From the NCBI GenBank assembly GCA_016788885.1, contig JAEURX010000053.1:1-41355 (forward strand): DNA of 41,355 nt, written 5' to 3'. A program made the position numbers and the translations under genes. Source of the stretch: Nitrospira sp. GTDB taxonomy: Bacteria; Nitrospirota; Nitrospiria; Nitrospirales; Nitrospiraceae. Below the pieces are notes generated by a model that searched no databases, was not told the origin of the DNA, and saw only the letters and a program-made list of their open reading frames with translations. The first letter of the stretch is position 1; each line of letters opens with the position of its first letter. This document shows, piece by piece, positions 32,975 to 40,185 of the stretch.

Positions 32975-33406
32975 TCACGATCGCCCGTGCTCGGCCTTCT
33001 GCTCGCAGGTGCAGTGCACCCATCCATCCATGCTTGGTGCACTTGGTGCAAAGGCCTCAGGTCTGTTCCAAGCTCGTCTGTAACGCCTGCCGCGCCCGGT
33101 GTACGCGCACGGTGAGATTGTTCTGCGTGATCTGTAGCGCCTGCGCCACCTGCTCCGGAGATTGCCCCGCGAGATCAATCCGCCGCAAGAGATCGGCATA
33201 GGCAAGCCGTAACGCGGGAGGCAGCCGTTCGAGGCAGGCACAGATGGTCGGTTGCAGTTCGTCCGGAGCCGGGCTGCGATCTCCACCGACTGCAATCAAC
33301 TCCTTCTCGAACGCCTCCGTTTTTCTGGCCTCCGCCGCCCGCGCACGATGGCATGACGGAGGATCCGGGAGAATCGGGCCACAACGTGATCGGGCTGCTC
33401 AGTCAT
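32975..33406 (-). pseudogene. Decayed ECF sigma factor with Cys-rich tail
   Basis: Region 2-like VVARFSRILRHAIV (frame starting at ATG 33406) is broken by a small deletion near 33345; a second frame resumes RAAEARKTEAFEKELIAVGG, followed by region 4 (LPPALRLAYADLLRRIDL, VAQALQITQNNLTVRVHRAR, LEQT). A TGA at 33059-33057 stands where family members have Cys; after it the frame reads GLCTKCTKHG, and a further shift gives CTCEQ. The intact family ends in a C-x2-C-x2-HG-C-x2-C-x-C tail, so this is a sigma factor with at least two frameshifts and a premature stop. The N-terminal part is lost. Confidence 0.75.
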
Positions 33407-33692
33407 CGGGCATGATCGTCTCGATTCTGCCAAGGCGCCAACGCTCACACAGCGGCCTTGTGTGTTTGTCGTACTAGAATCTGGCCGGATGGTCCTGTCT
33501 GTCGATGACGTGAGGAGGTGAGACCGTTGTGGTTCCGCGATACGCGCTAGCAAAGAATACGTGCATTTCTGATTCACTCCACCACGAAATCTGTGTCGTC
33601 CTGCGACAGTCGCGGGAAAAGTCTTGATCTAGACCTTGGAGACATGTTTGACTGACATTCTTCGTCATCTTCTTGCTTGATGGAGGGTTTTC

Positions 33693-34196
33693 ATGCCGCG
33701 TGGAATTGGTCACACGCTTTGTGGTTTCATCCTGCTTCTTCTACCGATCTCCGCCCAAGCCGCCGATATTCCTGACAGCAGCCTCTCGTCCCTCAAGGTT
33801 CTCGTGGGAGAGTGGAAAGGCATCGACACCGACGGCAAGCCCCATAAAGTCGCCTATGCGCTCAGCTCCGGCGGAACCAGCCTCACCGAAACCCTCACCC
33901 CACCCGACAGTCCCCCGATGACTACCATGTACTACAGCGACGGGGACCAGCTGATGCTGACGCATTACTGCTCGCTGAACAACCAGCCGAGAATGCGCAC
34001 CAACGGCGTGAAGGAGGGGGAGAAGACCTTCACGTTCATGTTTGTCGACGCCACGAATCTCACCAACCCCACCGATGTGCACATGCACCAGCTCGTGATC
34101 GACTTGAAAGATCACGATCATTTCACGCAGACCTGGACCCTCAGCAAGGCAGGAAAAGACGTCCCGAAGGTCTTTTCCTTTGAGCGCATGAAATAA
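33693..34196 (+). CDS. Exported DUF1579-like protein
   Basis: A 167-residue protein with a signal peptide (MPRGIGHTLCGFILLLLPIS, cleavage after AQA) and TGGAGGG upstream. The mature domain is a lipocalin-like barrel: LKVLVGEWKGIDTDGKPH, TTMYYSDGDQLMLTHYCSLN, then NQPRMRTNGV and FVDATNLTNP. This layout recurs in secreted DUF1579-type proteins of unknown ligand. It lies 36 bases upstream of the methyltransferase gene on the same strand. Confidence 0.72.
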   Translation: MPRGIGHTLCGFILLLLPISAQAADIPDSSLSSLKVLVGEWKGIDTDGKPHKVAYALSSGGTSLTETLTPPDSPPMTTMYYSDGDQLMLTHYCSLNNQPRMRTNGVKEGEKTFTFMFVDATNLTNPTDVHMHQLVIDLKDHDHFTQTWTLSKAGKDVPKVFSFERMK

Positions 34197-34232
34197 CGAT
34201 CGCGGCAGCGCGTGCAAGAGAGAGGCCGACAC

Positions 34233-35090
34233 ATGCCAGGACAAACACCGGAAGCCGTCATCGAAGCGCAGCGCCAGGATTGGAACCGCGTCGCGCCGGG
34301 TTGGGATAAATGGGATCAATTTTTCAATCGCACCATGGCGTTCATCAACCACCGCCTGGTTGCAGATGCACGGGTGCGTCCTGGCCTTCGAGTGCTGGAC
34401 CTTGGATCGGGAACGGGGTACCCGGCGCTGCTCGCCGGCGAGGTGGTCGGGACGGAGGGCACGGTCGTCGGCATTGACTTGGCGGAATCCATGCTGGCCG
34501 TGGCGGCACGAAAGGCCAAGACGCTTGGCCTGCAGCACGTCAGCTTTCGTACGGGAGACGTCACCTCGTTGCCGTTCGAGACCGGATCGATCGATGCGGT
34601 GATCAGCCGATTTTGCCTGATGTTTCTGCCGGACATTCCCAAAGCCGCGAAGGAAATCGCCCGCGTGTTGAAACCTGGCGGGTATGTGGCGGCCGCCGTC
34701 TGGTCATCGCCGGACAACAACCCGTTCATTCGTATTCCCATGGACGTGATCAAATCCATCACGCCGCTGCCCCCGCCCGACCCGGAAGCACCAGGGATCT
34801 TTCGCCTGGCGAAACCCGGCGACCTGGCCGGCATGCTGAAGCAGGCAGGGCTCACCCCCTTGGACGATGAGGAATTTACCGCTGAGGTGGCGTATGAGTC
34901 GGCAGAAGAATTCTTTCGCGGCCTGATGGACATCGCCGCGCCGATACAAAATCTGTTCGCACAACTGACGCCCGCGCAGCAGGCGGAGGCGGAACGGGGC
35001 ATCATCAAGACGGTGAACACTTATCGTGCCGCACAGGGCGTGGCCTTACCTATCGCGGTGCGGATCGTCAGCGCGCGGAAACCCCGGTAG
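34233..35090 (+). CDS. Class I SAM-dependent methyltransferase (UbiE-like)
   Basis: A 285-residue methyltransferase. Motif I is VLDLGSGTGYPALLAG, motif II GTVVGIDLAESML, and motif IV-like SIDAVISRFCLMFLPD; motif post-I VLKPGGYVAAAVWSSPD follows. It belongs to the UbiE/Methyltransf_11 group; the acceptor substrate is not evident. The ATG at 34233 has AGAGAGG upstream and is preferred to the GTG at 34212. It follows the exported DUF1579-like gene. Confidence 0.88.
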   Translation: MPGQTPEAVIEAQRQDWNRVAPGWDKWDQFFNRTMAFINHRLVADARVRPGLRVLDLGSGTGYPALLAGEVVGTEGTVVGIDLAESMLAVAARKAKTLGLQHVSFRTGDVTSLPFETGSIDAVISRFCLMFLPDIPKAAKEIARVLKPGGYVAAAVWSSPDNNPFIRIPMDVIKSITPLPPPDPEAPGIFRLAKPGDLAGMLKQAGLTPLDDEEFTAEVAYESAEEFFRGLMDIAAPIQNLFAQLTPAQQAEAERGIIKTVNTYRAAQGVALPIAVRIVSARKPR

Positions 35091-35116
35091 GACAGCACGA
35101 ATGGTACCAGTCGGCA

Positions 35117-35144
35117 GCCCGCCGCCCGTGCAGGGCCGGCGGGC
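35117..35144. terminator. GC-rich terminator hairpin between converging genes
   Basis: GCCCGCCG-CCC-GTGCA-GGG-C-CGGCGGGC forms an 8-bp outer stem plus 3-bp inner stem with one bulged C. It lies 26 bases after the methyltransferase stop and 20 bases before the end of the converging small gene, and may end both transcripts. Confidence 0.6.
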
Positions 35145-35164
35145 ACGACGTCTCGCTCACTCGA

Positions 35165-35443
35165 TCACTCTTTGGCCTTTTCCTTCATTTCTTTGAATTT
35201 TCCCTTCGCGCGTTCTCCGGCCCCCTTCACCTTGCCTTTGGCGCGTTCGAGTTCCGCCTTCATCTCGTTGCCCTTCAACTCCTCCTGCATGGCCTTGGTT
35301 TCGCCCTTCATCTCCTCGATCTCGCCCTTTACTTCGCCCTTGGCCTTTTCCATCTTGGCCTTGGTCTCTCCGGCTTCGGCAGACAATCCCAGGCTAGCGA
35401 ACAGGCAGAACCCGACGACACATGCTGTCATGAACGTACGCAT
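35165..35443 (-). CDS. Small exported Lys/Glu-rich coiled-coil protein
   Basis: A 92-residue protein. The ATG at 35443 has GGAGGACC in front and opens a signal peptide (MRTFMTACVVGFCLFASLGL, cleavage after AEA). The remaining 67 residues are almost only K, E, G, M and A in short repeats (KMEKAKGEVKGEIEEMKGE, LERAKGKVKG, KEMKEKAKE), an uninterrupted amphipathic helix. It matches in style the protein at 2008-2313. Function unknown; LEA-like desiccation or envelope roles have been proposed for similar sequences, but nothing here tests that. Confidence 0.72.
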   Translation of the reverse strand: MRTFMTACVVGFCLFASLGLSAEAGETKAKMEKAKGEVKGEIEEMKGETKAMQEELKGNEMKAELERAKGKVKGAGERAKGKFKEMKEKAKE

Positions 35444-35660
35444 ACGGTCCTCCACATGAGGTGAGTTGCACATTCTCCCCTTGTAACGCGCTCGGCGCGA
35501 CGAGGACACTAGCAACCCCCCTAGTCGACGAATCCCGTGGGTGACGCCCCCAACCAAACCCATTGCAATTCCTCCTCTGCCGGTGCACAGTGCGGTGCCC
35601 TTGCGTACCGAATGACGGCCGCTCGCAGGCAGGCATCGCCAACCGCTTCCCCTGTGATCG

Positions 35661-36032
35661 ATGCGACAAGACAGCTTCAAAGACTTCGTGCTGGATCAAC
35701 TCGGTGAGCTGCCGGACCTCGTCGGCAAAGCCATGTTCGGCGGCCACGGCCTCTACCAGCGCGACCGCTTCTTCGGCATCATTCACAAGGGCCGACTCTA
35801 CTTTCGCACGAACGGCTTCACTCAGCCGCTCTATCTCTCACGAGGCATGCGGCCGTTCCGCCCCAACGCCAAACAAACCCTCACGCACTATTACGAAGTC
35901 CCGATCGACATTCTGGAGGACGCCGACCATCTCCTGGCTTGGGCCAATGCCGCAGTGACCCTCCCGACCTCGCAATTGTCACTCCCCTTCCCGGTTCCAC
36001 CGTTGAGCCACCACTCATCTGCGCAGACTTGA
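35661..36032 (+). CDS. TfoX N-terminal domain protein
   Basis: A 123-residue protein that consists of a TfoX/Sxy N-terminal domain: SFKDFVLDQLGELPDLVGKA, MFGGHGLYQRDRFFGIIHKG, RLYFRTNG, then LTHYYEVPIDILEDADHLLA. Full Sxy regulators add a helical C-terminal domain, which is absent. In gamma-proteobacteria Sxy acts with CRP in competence; stand-alone N-domains have no settled role. It is probably independent of the next gene, 74 bases on. Confidence 0.88.
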   Translation: MRQDSFKDFVLDQLGELPDLVGKAMFGGHGLYQRDRFFGIIHKGRLYFRTNGFTQPLYLSRGMRPFRPNAKQTLTHYYEVPIDILEDADHLLAWANAAVTLPTSQLSLPFPVPPLSHHSSAQT

Positions 36033-36106
36033 TTAGGAGTCGGATAGGAACCAGCTCCGCCATCTGCTCATTGCCTTGATCCCGTTGTTGCTGCAGACTA
36101 CCGGCA

Positions 36107-36478
36107 ATGTGGTATCGAATCGGCGTCGACCTGGTCCTGCTGCTGCACCTGGGCTTTGTCCTCTTCGTGATCGGTGGTGGGCTGCTGTTGGTGAAATGGC
36201 AAGGGATGGTGTGGATCCACCTGCCGGCAGTAGCCTGGGGTGCCCTGGTTGAATTCATGGGTTGGATCTGTCCGCTGACACCGCTTGAAAACCGTTTACG
36301 CGCCCTGGCGGGTGAATCGGCCGACGAAGCCGACTTCATCAGCCGCTACCTTCCAGCGCTACTCTATCCCGCGACACTGACCCGCGAGATTCAGTTCCTG
36401 CTGGGCATGGTCGTGCTGTTCGTGAACGTGGCCCTCTACTGGCTGGTGTTCTTCAGGCACCCGGGTAGGAAACCGTAG
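36107..36478 (+). CDS. DUF2784 membrane protein
   Basis: A 123-residue protein with three membrane helices (LVLLLHLGFVLFVIGGGLLL, WIHLPAVAWGALVEFMGWIC, FLLGMVVLFVNVALYWLVFF). The motif EFMGWICPLTPLENRLR between helices 2 and 3 is the DUF2784 signature. Function unknown. It converges with the anti-sigma gene, 12 bases between the stops. Confidence 0.88.
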   Translation: MWYRIGVDLVLLLHLGFVLFVIGGGLLLVKWQGMVWIHLPAVAWGALVEFMGWICPLTPLENRLRALAGESADEADFISRYLPALLYPATLTREIQFLLGMVVLFVNVALYWLVFFRHPGRKP

Positions 36479-36490
36479 CGATTCGATCGG

Positions 36491-37075
36491 TTACCTGATC
36501 GGTTCGTTCTTTGACGAGGTCATGACCAGGGCCAGGCAACCCTGTTCGCTTGAGGTAACGGGATGAACCGTGCCTGCCTCCGCACGATGGTAATCCCCGG
36601 CCTGCAGAAACTCACCGGCGCAGACACAGCTTCCCTCCAGCACATAGAACTCTTCCACCTGCGGGTGGCGATGCCCGATCAGTGTGCCACCGGGAGCCAA
36701 TTTCAACAACATGGTCGTACGCGCCGCCGCCGCATCGTGAAATAACACTTTCATCGACAGACCCGGTGCCAATTCCTGCCAAGCCACCCCCTTGCTGCGG
36801 ACGAAGGTGAAGCCTGTTGCCTCGGCGGCCTCCTGCGGTTCCTGCGCGATTCTTGCCATGAGCCGCGCTTTGAGAGAAGCCGGTGGTGCGATGGCCGGGC
36901 CGCTGAACGCCAGATCCTGCACCACGCCTTGAAACGCCGCCACGTCTTCCCGTGTCGAAGCGGAGGCGGTCTCCAACGAACGCGTGAACTCCCGCTGCGC
37001 GTCGTCGCCAAGGGCCTCTAGTGCATACAGTGCCGCCAGTTCGGCCAATTCCTGATCGCGGCGAGGATCGGTCAT
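36491..37075 (-). CDS. Anti-sigma factor with RskA-like N-domain and ChrR-like cupin
   Basis: A 194-residue protein. The N-terminal part (AELAALYALEALGDDAQREF) matches the anti-sigma domain of RskA-type factors, and lacks the H-x3-C-x2-C zinc site of ZAS anti-sigma factors such as ChrR. The C-terminal 90 residues are a cupin (LIGHRHPQVEEFYVLEGSCV, then GDYHRAEAGTVHP) of the ChrR cupin type, with three His and one Glu fit to hold a metal. It should hold the sigma factor inactive and release it on a chemical signal. Its ATG overlaps the sigma stop (ATGA). Confidence 0.85.
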   Translation of the reverse strand: MTDPRRDQELAELAALYALEALGDDAQREFTRSLETASASTREDVAAFQGVVQDLAFSGPAIAPPASLKARLMARIAQEPQEAAEATGFTFVRSKGVAWQELAPGLSMKVLFHDAAAARTTMLLKLAPGGTLIGHRHPQVEEFYVLEGSCVCAGEFLQAGDYHRAEAGTVHPVTSSEQGCLALVMTSSKNEPIR

Positions 37076-37677
37076 GACAACAACCCCTCCCCATGCGGTG
37101 CGAGGACTTCGCGTAATTTGATTAACCCCAGCCTCACTCGCGTCTTCACCGTCCCCAACGGCAACTTGAGCTGATCGGCAATTTCGCTCTGACTCAAGCC
37201 CCAATAGTACGCCAGCGCGATTGCCTGGCGTTGTTCGACGGAAAGGCTCGCCAGGGCCTCCTGCACGAAGCGTTGGCGTTCGAGCCCCGCACTATATTGC
37301 TCCGGCGTGTCCTCATGTCCGGGCAACTCGGCCGCTTGTTCGAGCGGCACGTGCCGGCCCCGCTCAAGATAGCTGCTCCGAAATCGGTCGATGGCCCGAT
37401 TCTTCGCGAGCGTCATGAGCCAACTCCCCGGCGTGCCCCGCACCGCGTTATAGGTCGAGATCCGGCGCCACACCTGTGTATAGACATCCAGGGTCGTCTC
37501 CTCGGCGGCCGCATGATCCCCGAGTATCTTCATCGCCAGGCCGAAGACCTTCGCGCTGCTGACATCATACAGCTCCGCCAGTGCGGACTGGTCTCCAACG
37601 GCAATACGGGCGAGGAGTCCCGCCCATTCCTGCTCGTGAATCGATGGTGCGTTGGCCACGGTCTGGGTGTCACACAT
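37072..37677 (-). CDS. ECF sigma factor (SigK-like)
   Basis: A 201-residue sigma-70 family protein. Region 2 runs ALAELYDVSSAKVFGLAMKI, with EETTLDVYTQVWRRISTYNA (2.2-2.3) and WLMTLAKNRAIDRFRSSYLE (2.4); region 4 is LSVEQRQAIALAYYWGLSQS, then EIADQLKLPLGTVKTRVRLG. The layout and the RskA-like partner point to the SigK group. It is co-translated with its anti-sigma gene. The ribosome-binding site is inside a hairpin just ahead of the ATG. A divergent lipoprotein haemoglobin gene lies 210 bases away and may belong to the regulon. Confidence 0.92.
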   Translation of the reverse strand: MCDTQTVANAPSIHEQEWAGLLARIAVGDQSALAELYDVSSAKVFGLAMKILGDHAAAEETTLDVYTQVWRRISTYNAVRGTPGSWLMTLAKNRAIDRFRSSYLERGRHVPLEQAAELPGHEDTPEQYSAGLERQRFVQEALASLSVEQRQAIALAYYWGLSQSEIADQLKLPLGTVKTRVRLGLIKLREVLAPHGEGLLS

Positions 37678-37709
37678 GGGTGTCCTCGTAAAGTGCTACG
37701 AGGGCACCC
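37678..37709 (-). promoter_or_regulatory. Hairpin occluding the sigma-factor ribosome binding site
   Basis: In the mRNA, GGGUGCCCUCGUA (37709-37697) pairs with UACGAGGACACCC (37690-37678) over a 6-base loop GCACUU, with one C-A mismatch. The right arm contains the Shine-Dalgarno GAGGA, 5 bases before the AUG at 37677, so the stem ends exactly at the start codon and would block translation when folded. Confidence 0.65.
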
Positions 37710-37887
37710 GTTCTCTCGGATGTCCGATCTGTGCCCGAATCAGGCGAAACTGTAGCACCGGGATCAGCGTGGCGCAACGGCACTTTTTCATGTGCCGTAG
37801 ATCCAATTACGTTCAGCCTTCGTAATCACACACAGAGAGGCCGACACGGCGGCCCGCCATACAGCATCTTAACCAGGAGGACACATC

Positions 37888-38364
37888 ATGTCTCACCGCA
37901 TTGCATCACTCGCCATGGTTCTCGGTCTTGCACTGACGGTCTCGGCGTGTAACACCATGGGCTCGTCGCCCGCCGGTACGACCGCTGCGGAAAGATCCCT
38001 GTACGACCGCTTGGGCGGCAAAACCGCCATCACCGCGGTAGTCGATGATTTTGTCGGACGCGTGGCAGGCGACACCCGCATCAACGGGAAGTTTGCCAAT
38101 GCCAATATTCCGCGGCTGAAATCCATGCTGGTCGATCAGATCTGTCAGGCCTCCGGCGGCCCCTGCACCTACACCGGCCGCGACATGAAGAGCACCCATG
38201 CGGGCATGGGCGTCAGCAGCAGCGACTTCGACGCGCTGGTCGGCGACCTGGTCGCCACACTGAACAAGTTCAAAGTGCCGGAGAAGGAGAAAAACGAGTT
38301 GCTGGGCGCGCTGGGGCCGATGAAGGGCGATATCGTCGAAAAGCCGATGGCCTCGATGCAGTAG
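37888..38364 (+). CDS. Group 1 truncated haemoglobin, exported as a lipoprotein
   Basis: A 158-residue protein. Residues 1-21 are a lipoprotein signal ending in VSAC. The rest is a truncated haemoglobin of group [41 protein letters not shown], then [20 protein letters not shown], with the proximal His at about 104. It should bind haem and diatomic ligands (O2, NO) at the membrane rather than in the cytoplasm. AGGAGGACACATC precedes the ATG. It is divergent from the ECF sigma gene. Confidence 0.92.
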   Translation: MSHRIASLAMVLGLALTVSACNTMGSSPAGTTAAERSLYDRLGGKTAITAVVDDFVGRVAGDTRINGKFANANIPRLKSMLVDQICQASGGPCTYTGRDMKSTHAGMGVSSSDFDALVGDLVATLNKFKVPEKEKNELLGALGPMKGDIVEKPMASMQ

Positions 38365-38386
38365 CCGTTGCAGGTCCCGCGTAGAC

Positions 38387-38414
38387 GCAGGGGCGGCCGC
38401 TCGGCTGCCCCTGC
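38387..38414 (+). terminator. GC-rich terminator hairpin after the haemoglobin gene
   Basis: GCAGGGGC (38387-38394) pairs perfectly with GCCCCTGC (38407-38414); the inner GCCG/CGGC can extend the stem. It lies 23 bases after the haemoglobin stop. No T-run is present. Confidence 0.6.
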
Positions 38415-38549
38415 ACCAGGGGGATCACCGCGCCGCGTCCCATCTCAATGCGATCTCGTGGCCATACGCTCTCCCGCAATTCCTACAGATAGACACCCGC
38501 CACAGCGAGTAACCAACCTGATTGACCTCGGACGCGAATGGTTGATAGA

Positions 38550-38565
38550 TAGAGACATCTCTATA
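38550..38565. promoter_or_regulatory. Palindromic operator candidate of the ars operon
   Basis: ATAGAGA-CA-TCTCTAT, a perfect 7-2-7 inverted repeat, ends 25 bases before the arsM start. It overlaps a TATAGT -10-like box (38563-38568), with a weak TGGTTG -35-like box 17 bases upstream of it. An AT-rich inverted repeat between -35 and -10 is what an ArsR repressor would bind. Confidence 0.55.
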
Positions 38566-38590
38566 GTTGCTCGACACTCAGAGGAAACCC

Positions 38591-39778
38591 ATGGCCACCG
38601 ACGACATTGCCCAAAAAGTCAGCGAGCGTTATGCGCGCGCCGCCTCGACAGGCGAGCAGATGTGCTGCCCGACGGGATACAACTTCGACGATCTGCGCTC
38701 GTTCATTCCGGATGCTGTCCTGAACATTTCCTACGGTTGCGGCACACCAGCAGGACTGGACACGGTGCAGTCCGGTGAAACGGTGTTGGACATCGGATCT
38801 GGCGGCGGCATCGATTGCTTCGAAGCGGCGCGCCGCGTGGGGTCTGCCGGCCGGGTCATCGGCATCGATATGACCGACACCATGCTGGAAATTGCCCGCC
38901 GCCACGCCCCCGTCGTTGCCGCAAATCTCGGCTACCCCCGGCCGAACACCGAATTCCGCAAGGGCATGGCCGATGCCATGCCGGTTGAAGACGCCAGCGT
39001 GGACCTGATCATTTCCAACTGCGTGATCAATCTGGCCCCTGACAAACGCAAAGTCTTCCGCGAGATGTACCGTGTCTTAAAACCCGGTGGCCGCTTCACG
39101 ATCTCGGACATCGTCTCGGATCAAGTGGTGCCGCAATACCTGGTACACGATGCCGCCAAGTGGGGCGATTGCCTTTCTGGAGCGCTCCAAGTCCAGGACT
39201 ACATCGGCGGAATGGTGGATGCCGGCTTTCGCGCCGTGCACCAGATCAAGTCCGCCACCTGGCAATCGATTGACGGCGTGCATTTTCTCTCCGTGACCCT
39301 GACGGGGTACAAGCTGCCGGACGCGGCGGGGAAAGAGGCTCCGCTCTATGCCACCCTGTGCGGACCGTTCTCCGCCGTGACAGACGAACTGGGCCAACGA
39401 TATACACGCGGGGTCCCGCAACCAGTCGATGCGCAATGCGCGCAGCTTCTGCGGAGCGCGCCGTTGCGTTCACTCTTTCTCATCGGGCCGGCTCCAATCA
39501 CCCTCGATGCGGCCGATCCTCGCTGGTGCGCAATCCTACCCGAAGAGAAGCCCTGCGTCTGGCAGGGCGCTTACGCCATTCTCACGGGGCCGATCATCGG
39601 TGCCGAAGACGACGACCACCATCAGTATTACCGCGGCGTGCCGTTGGAAATTTGCTCAAAAACGCTTCACGTGCTGACGCAGAACGCCTATCACCCCCAC
39701 TTTACGATCTACCACCGAAGCTCGCGGGAGGTCGAGGGCGAGGCGGTCAGTTGTTCGCCTGAAGGGAATTGTTGCTGA
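38591..39778 (+). CDS. arsM: Arsenite S-adenosylmethionine methyltransferase
   Basis: A 395-residue enzyme that methylates As(III) using SAM. The start is the ATG at 38591 (GAGGAAACCC in front). The SAM site is VLDIGSGGGIDC (65-76). Three cysteines sit where ArsM binds arsenite: C50 in SYGCG, C144 in SNCVINLAPD, and C194 in WGDCLSGAL (94 and 50 residues apart, close to the 102 and 50 of the algal enzyme CmArsM). A CC pair (25-26) is at the N-terminus, and the protein ends in a Cys-rich tail (SPEGNCC). The C-terminal 150 residues form an extra domain not needed for catalysis in short ArsM forms. Its stop overlaps the arsR start by one base. Confidence 0.95.
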   Translation: MATDDIAQKVSERYARAASTGEQMCCPTGYNFDDLRSFIPDAVLNISYGCGTPAGLDTVQSGETVLDIGSGGGIDCFEAARRVGSAGRVIGIDMTDTMLEIARRHAPVVAANLGYPRPNTEFRKGMADAMPVEDASVDLIISNCVINLAPDKRKVFREMYRVLKPGGRFTISDIVSDQVVPQYLVHDAAKWGDCLSGALQVQDYIGGMVDAGFRAVHQIKSATWQSIDGVHFLSVTLTGYKLPDAAGKEAPLYATLCGPFSAVTDELGQRYTRGVPQPVDAQCAQLLRSAPLRSLFLIGPAPITLDAADPRWCAILPEEKPCVWQGAYAILTGPIIGAEDDDHHQYYRGVPLEICSKTLHVLTQNAYHPHFTIYHRSSREVEGEAVSCSPEGNCC

Positions 39779-40134
39779 TGCCACGCCATCCCATCGCCAA
39801 CCTCACGACCCCGCGTCAATGTGCCGCAGTCTTAAAGGCCATGGGCGATGAAACGCGTCTGCGCATCCTGGAATCATTGTTGTTGGGCGAAAAATGTGTG
39901 AGCGACCTCACGGACATCCTCCGTTGCTCGCAGCCACATGTCTCCCATCACCTCAGGATTCTTCGGGATGCCGGCTTGGTGGAGGGGCACCGACATGGCA
40001 AACAGGTCTGTTATCGAGTGGACCCGACCGTCCAACGCGCGCTGAAGAGTCGCGGCGAACAGGTGCTGGACTTTGGATGCTGCGAATTGCGATTCCCGAC
40101 CTCAACGTTGCTCACCGTGCAGCATAAGCAGTGA
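39778..40134 (+). CDS. arsR: ArsR-family As(III)-responsive repressor
   Basis: A 118-residue winged-helix repressor. Its helix-turn-helix covers about residues 40-65 (VSDLTDILRCSQPHVSHHLR), preceded by AMGDETRLRILESLLLG. The classical arsenite site (ELCVCDL) is replaced by GEKCVSDL with a single Cys at 40; a vicinal pair C101-C102 lies near the C-terminus, as in ArsR proteins of the Acidithiobacillus type, which bind As(III) with C-terminal cysteines. The ATG overlaps the arsM stop (tgATG), so the two are coupled. Confidence 0.92.
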   Translation: MPRHPIANLTTPRQCAAVLKAMGDETRLRILESLLLGEKCVSDLTDILRCSQPHVSHHLRILRDAGLVEGHRHGKQVCYRVDPTVQRALKSRGEQVLDFGCCELRFPTSTLLTVQHKQ

Positions 40135-40185
40135 GGCCAGAACGCCGGCCATGAGCGCGCCTTACACTACTTGCAAGAGTCCGCG

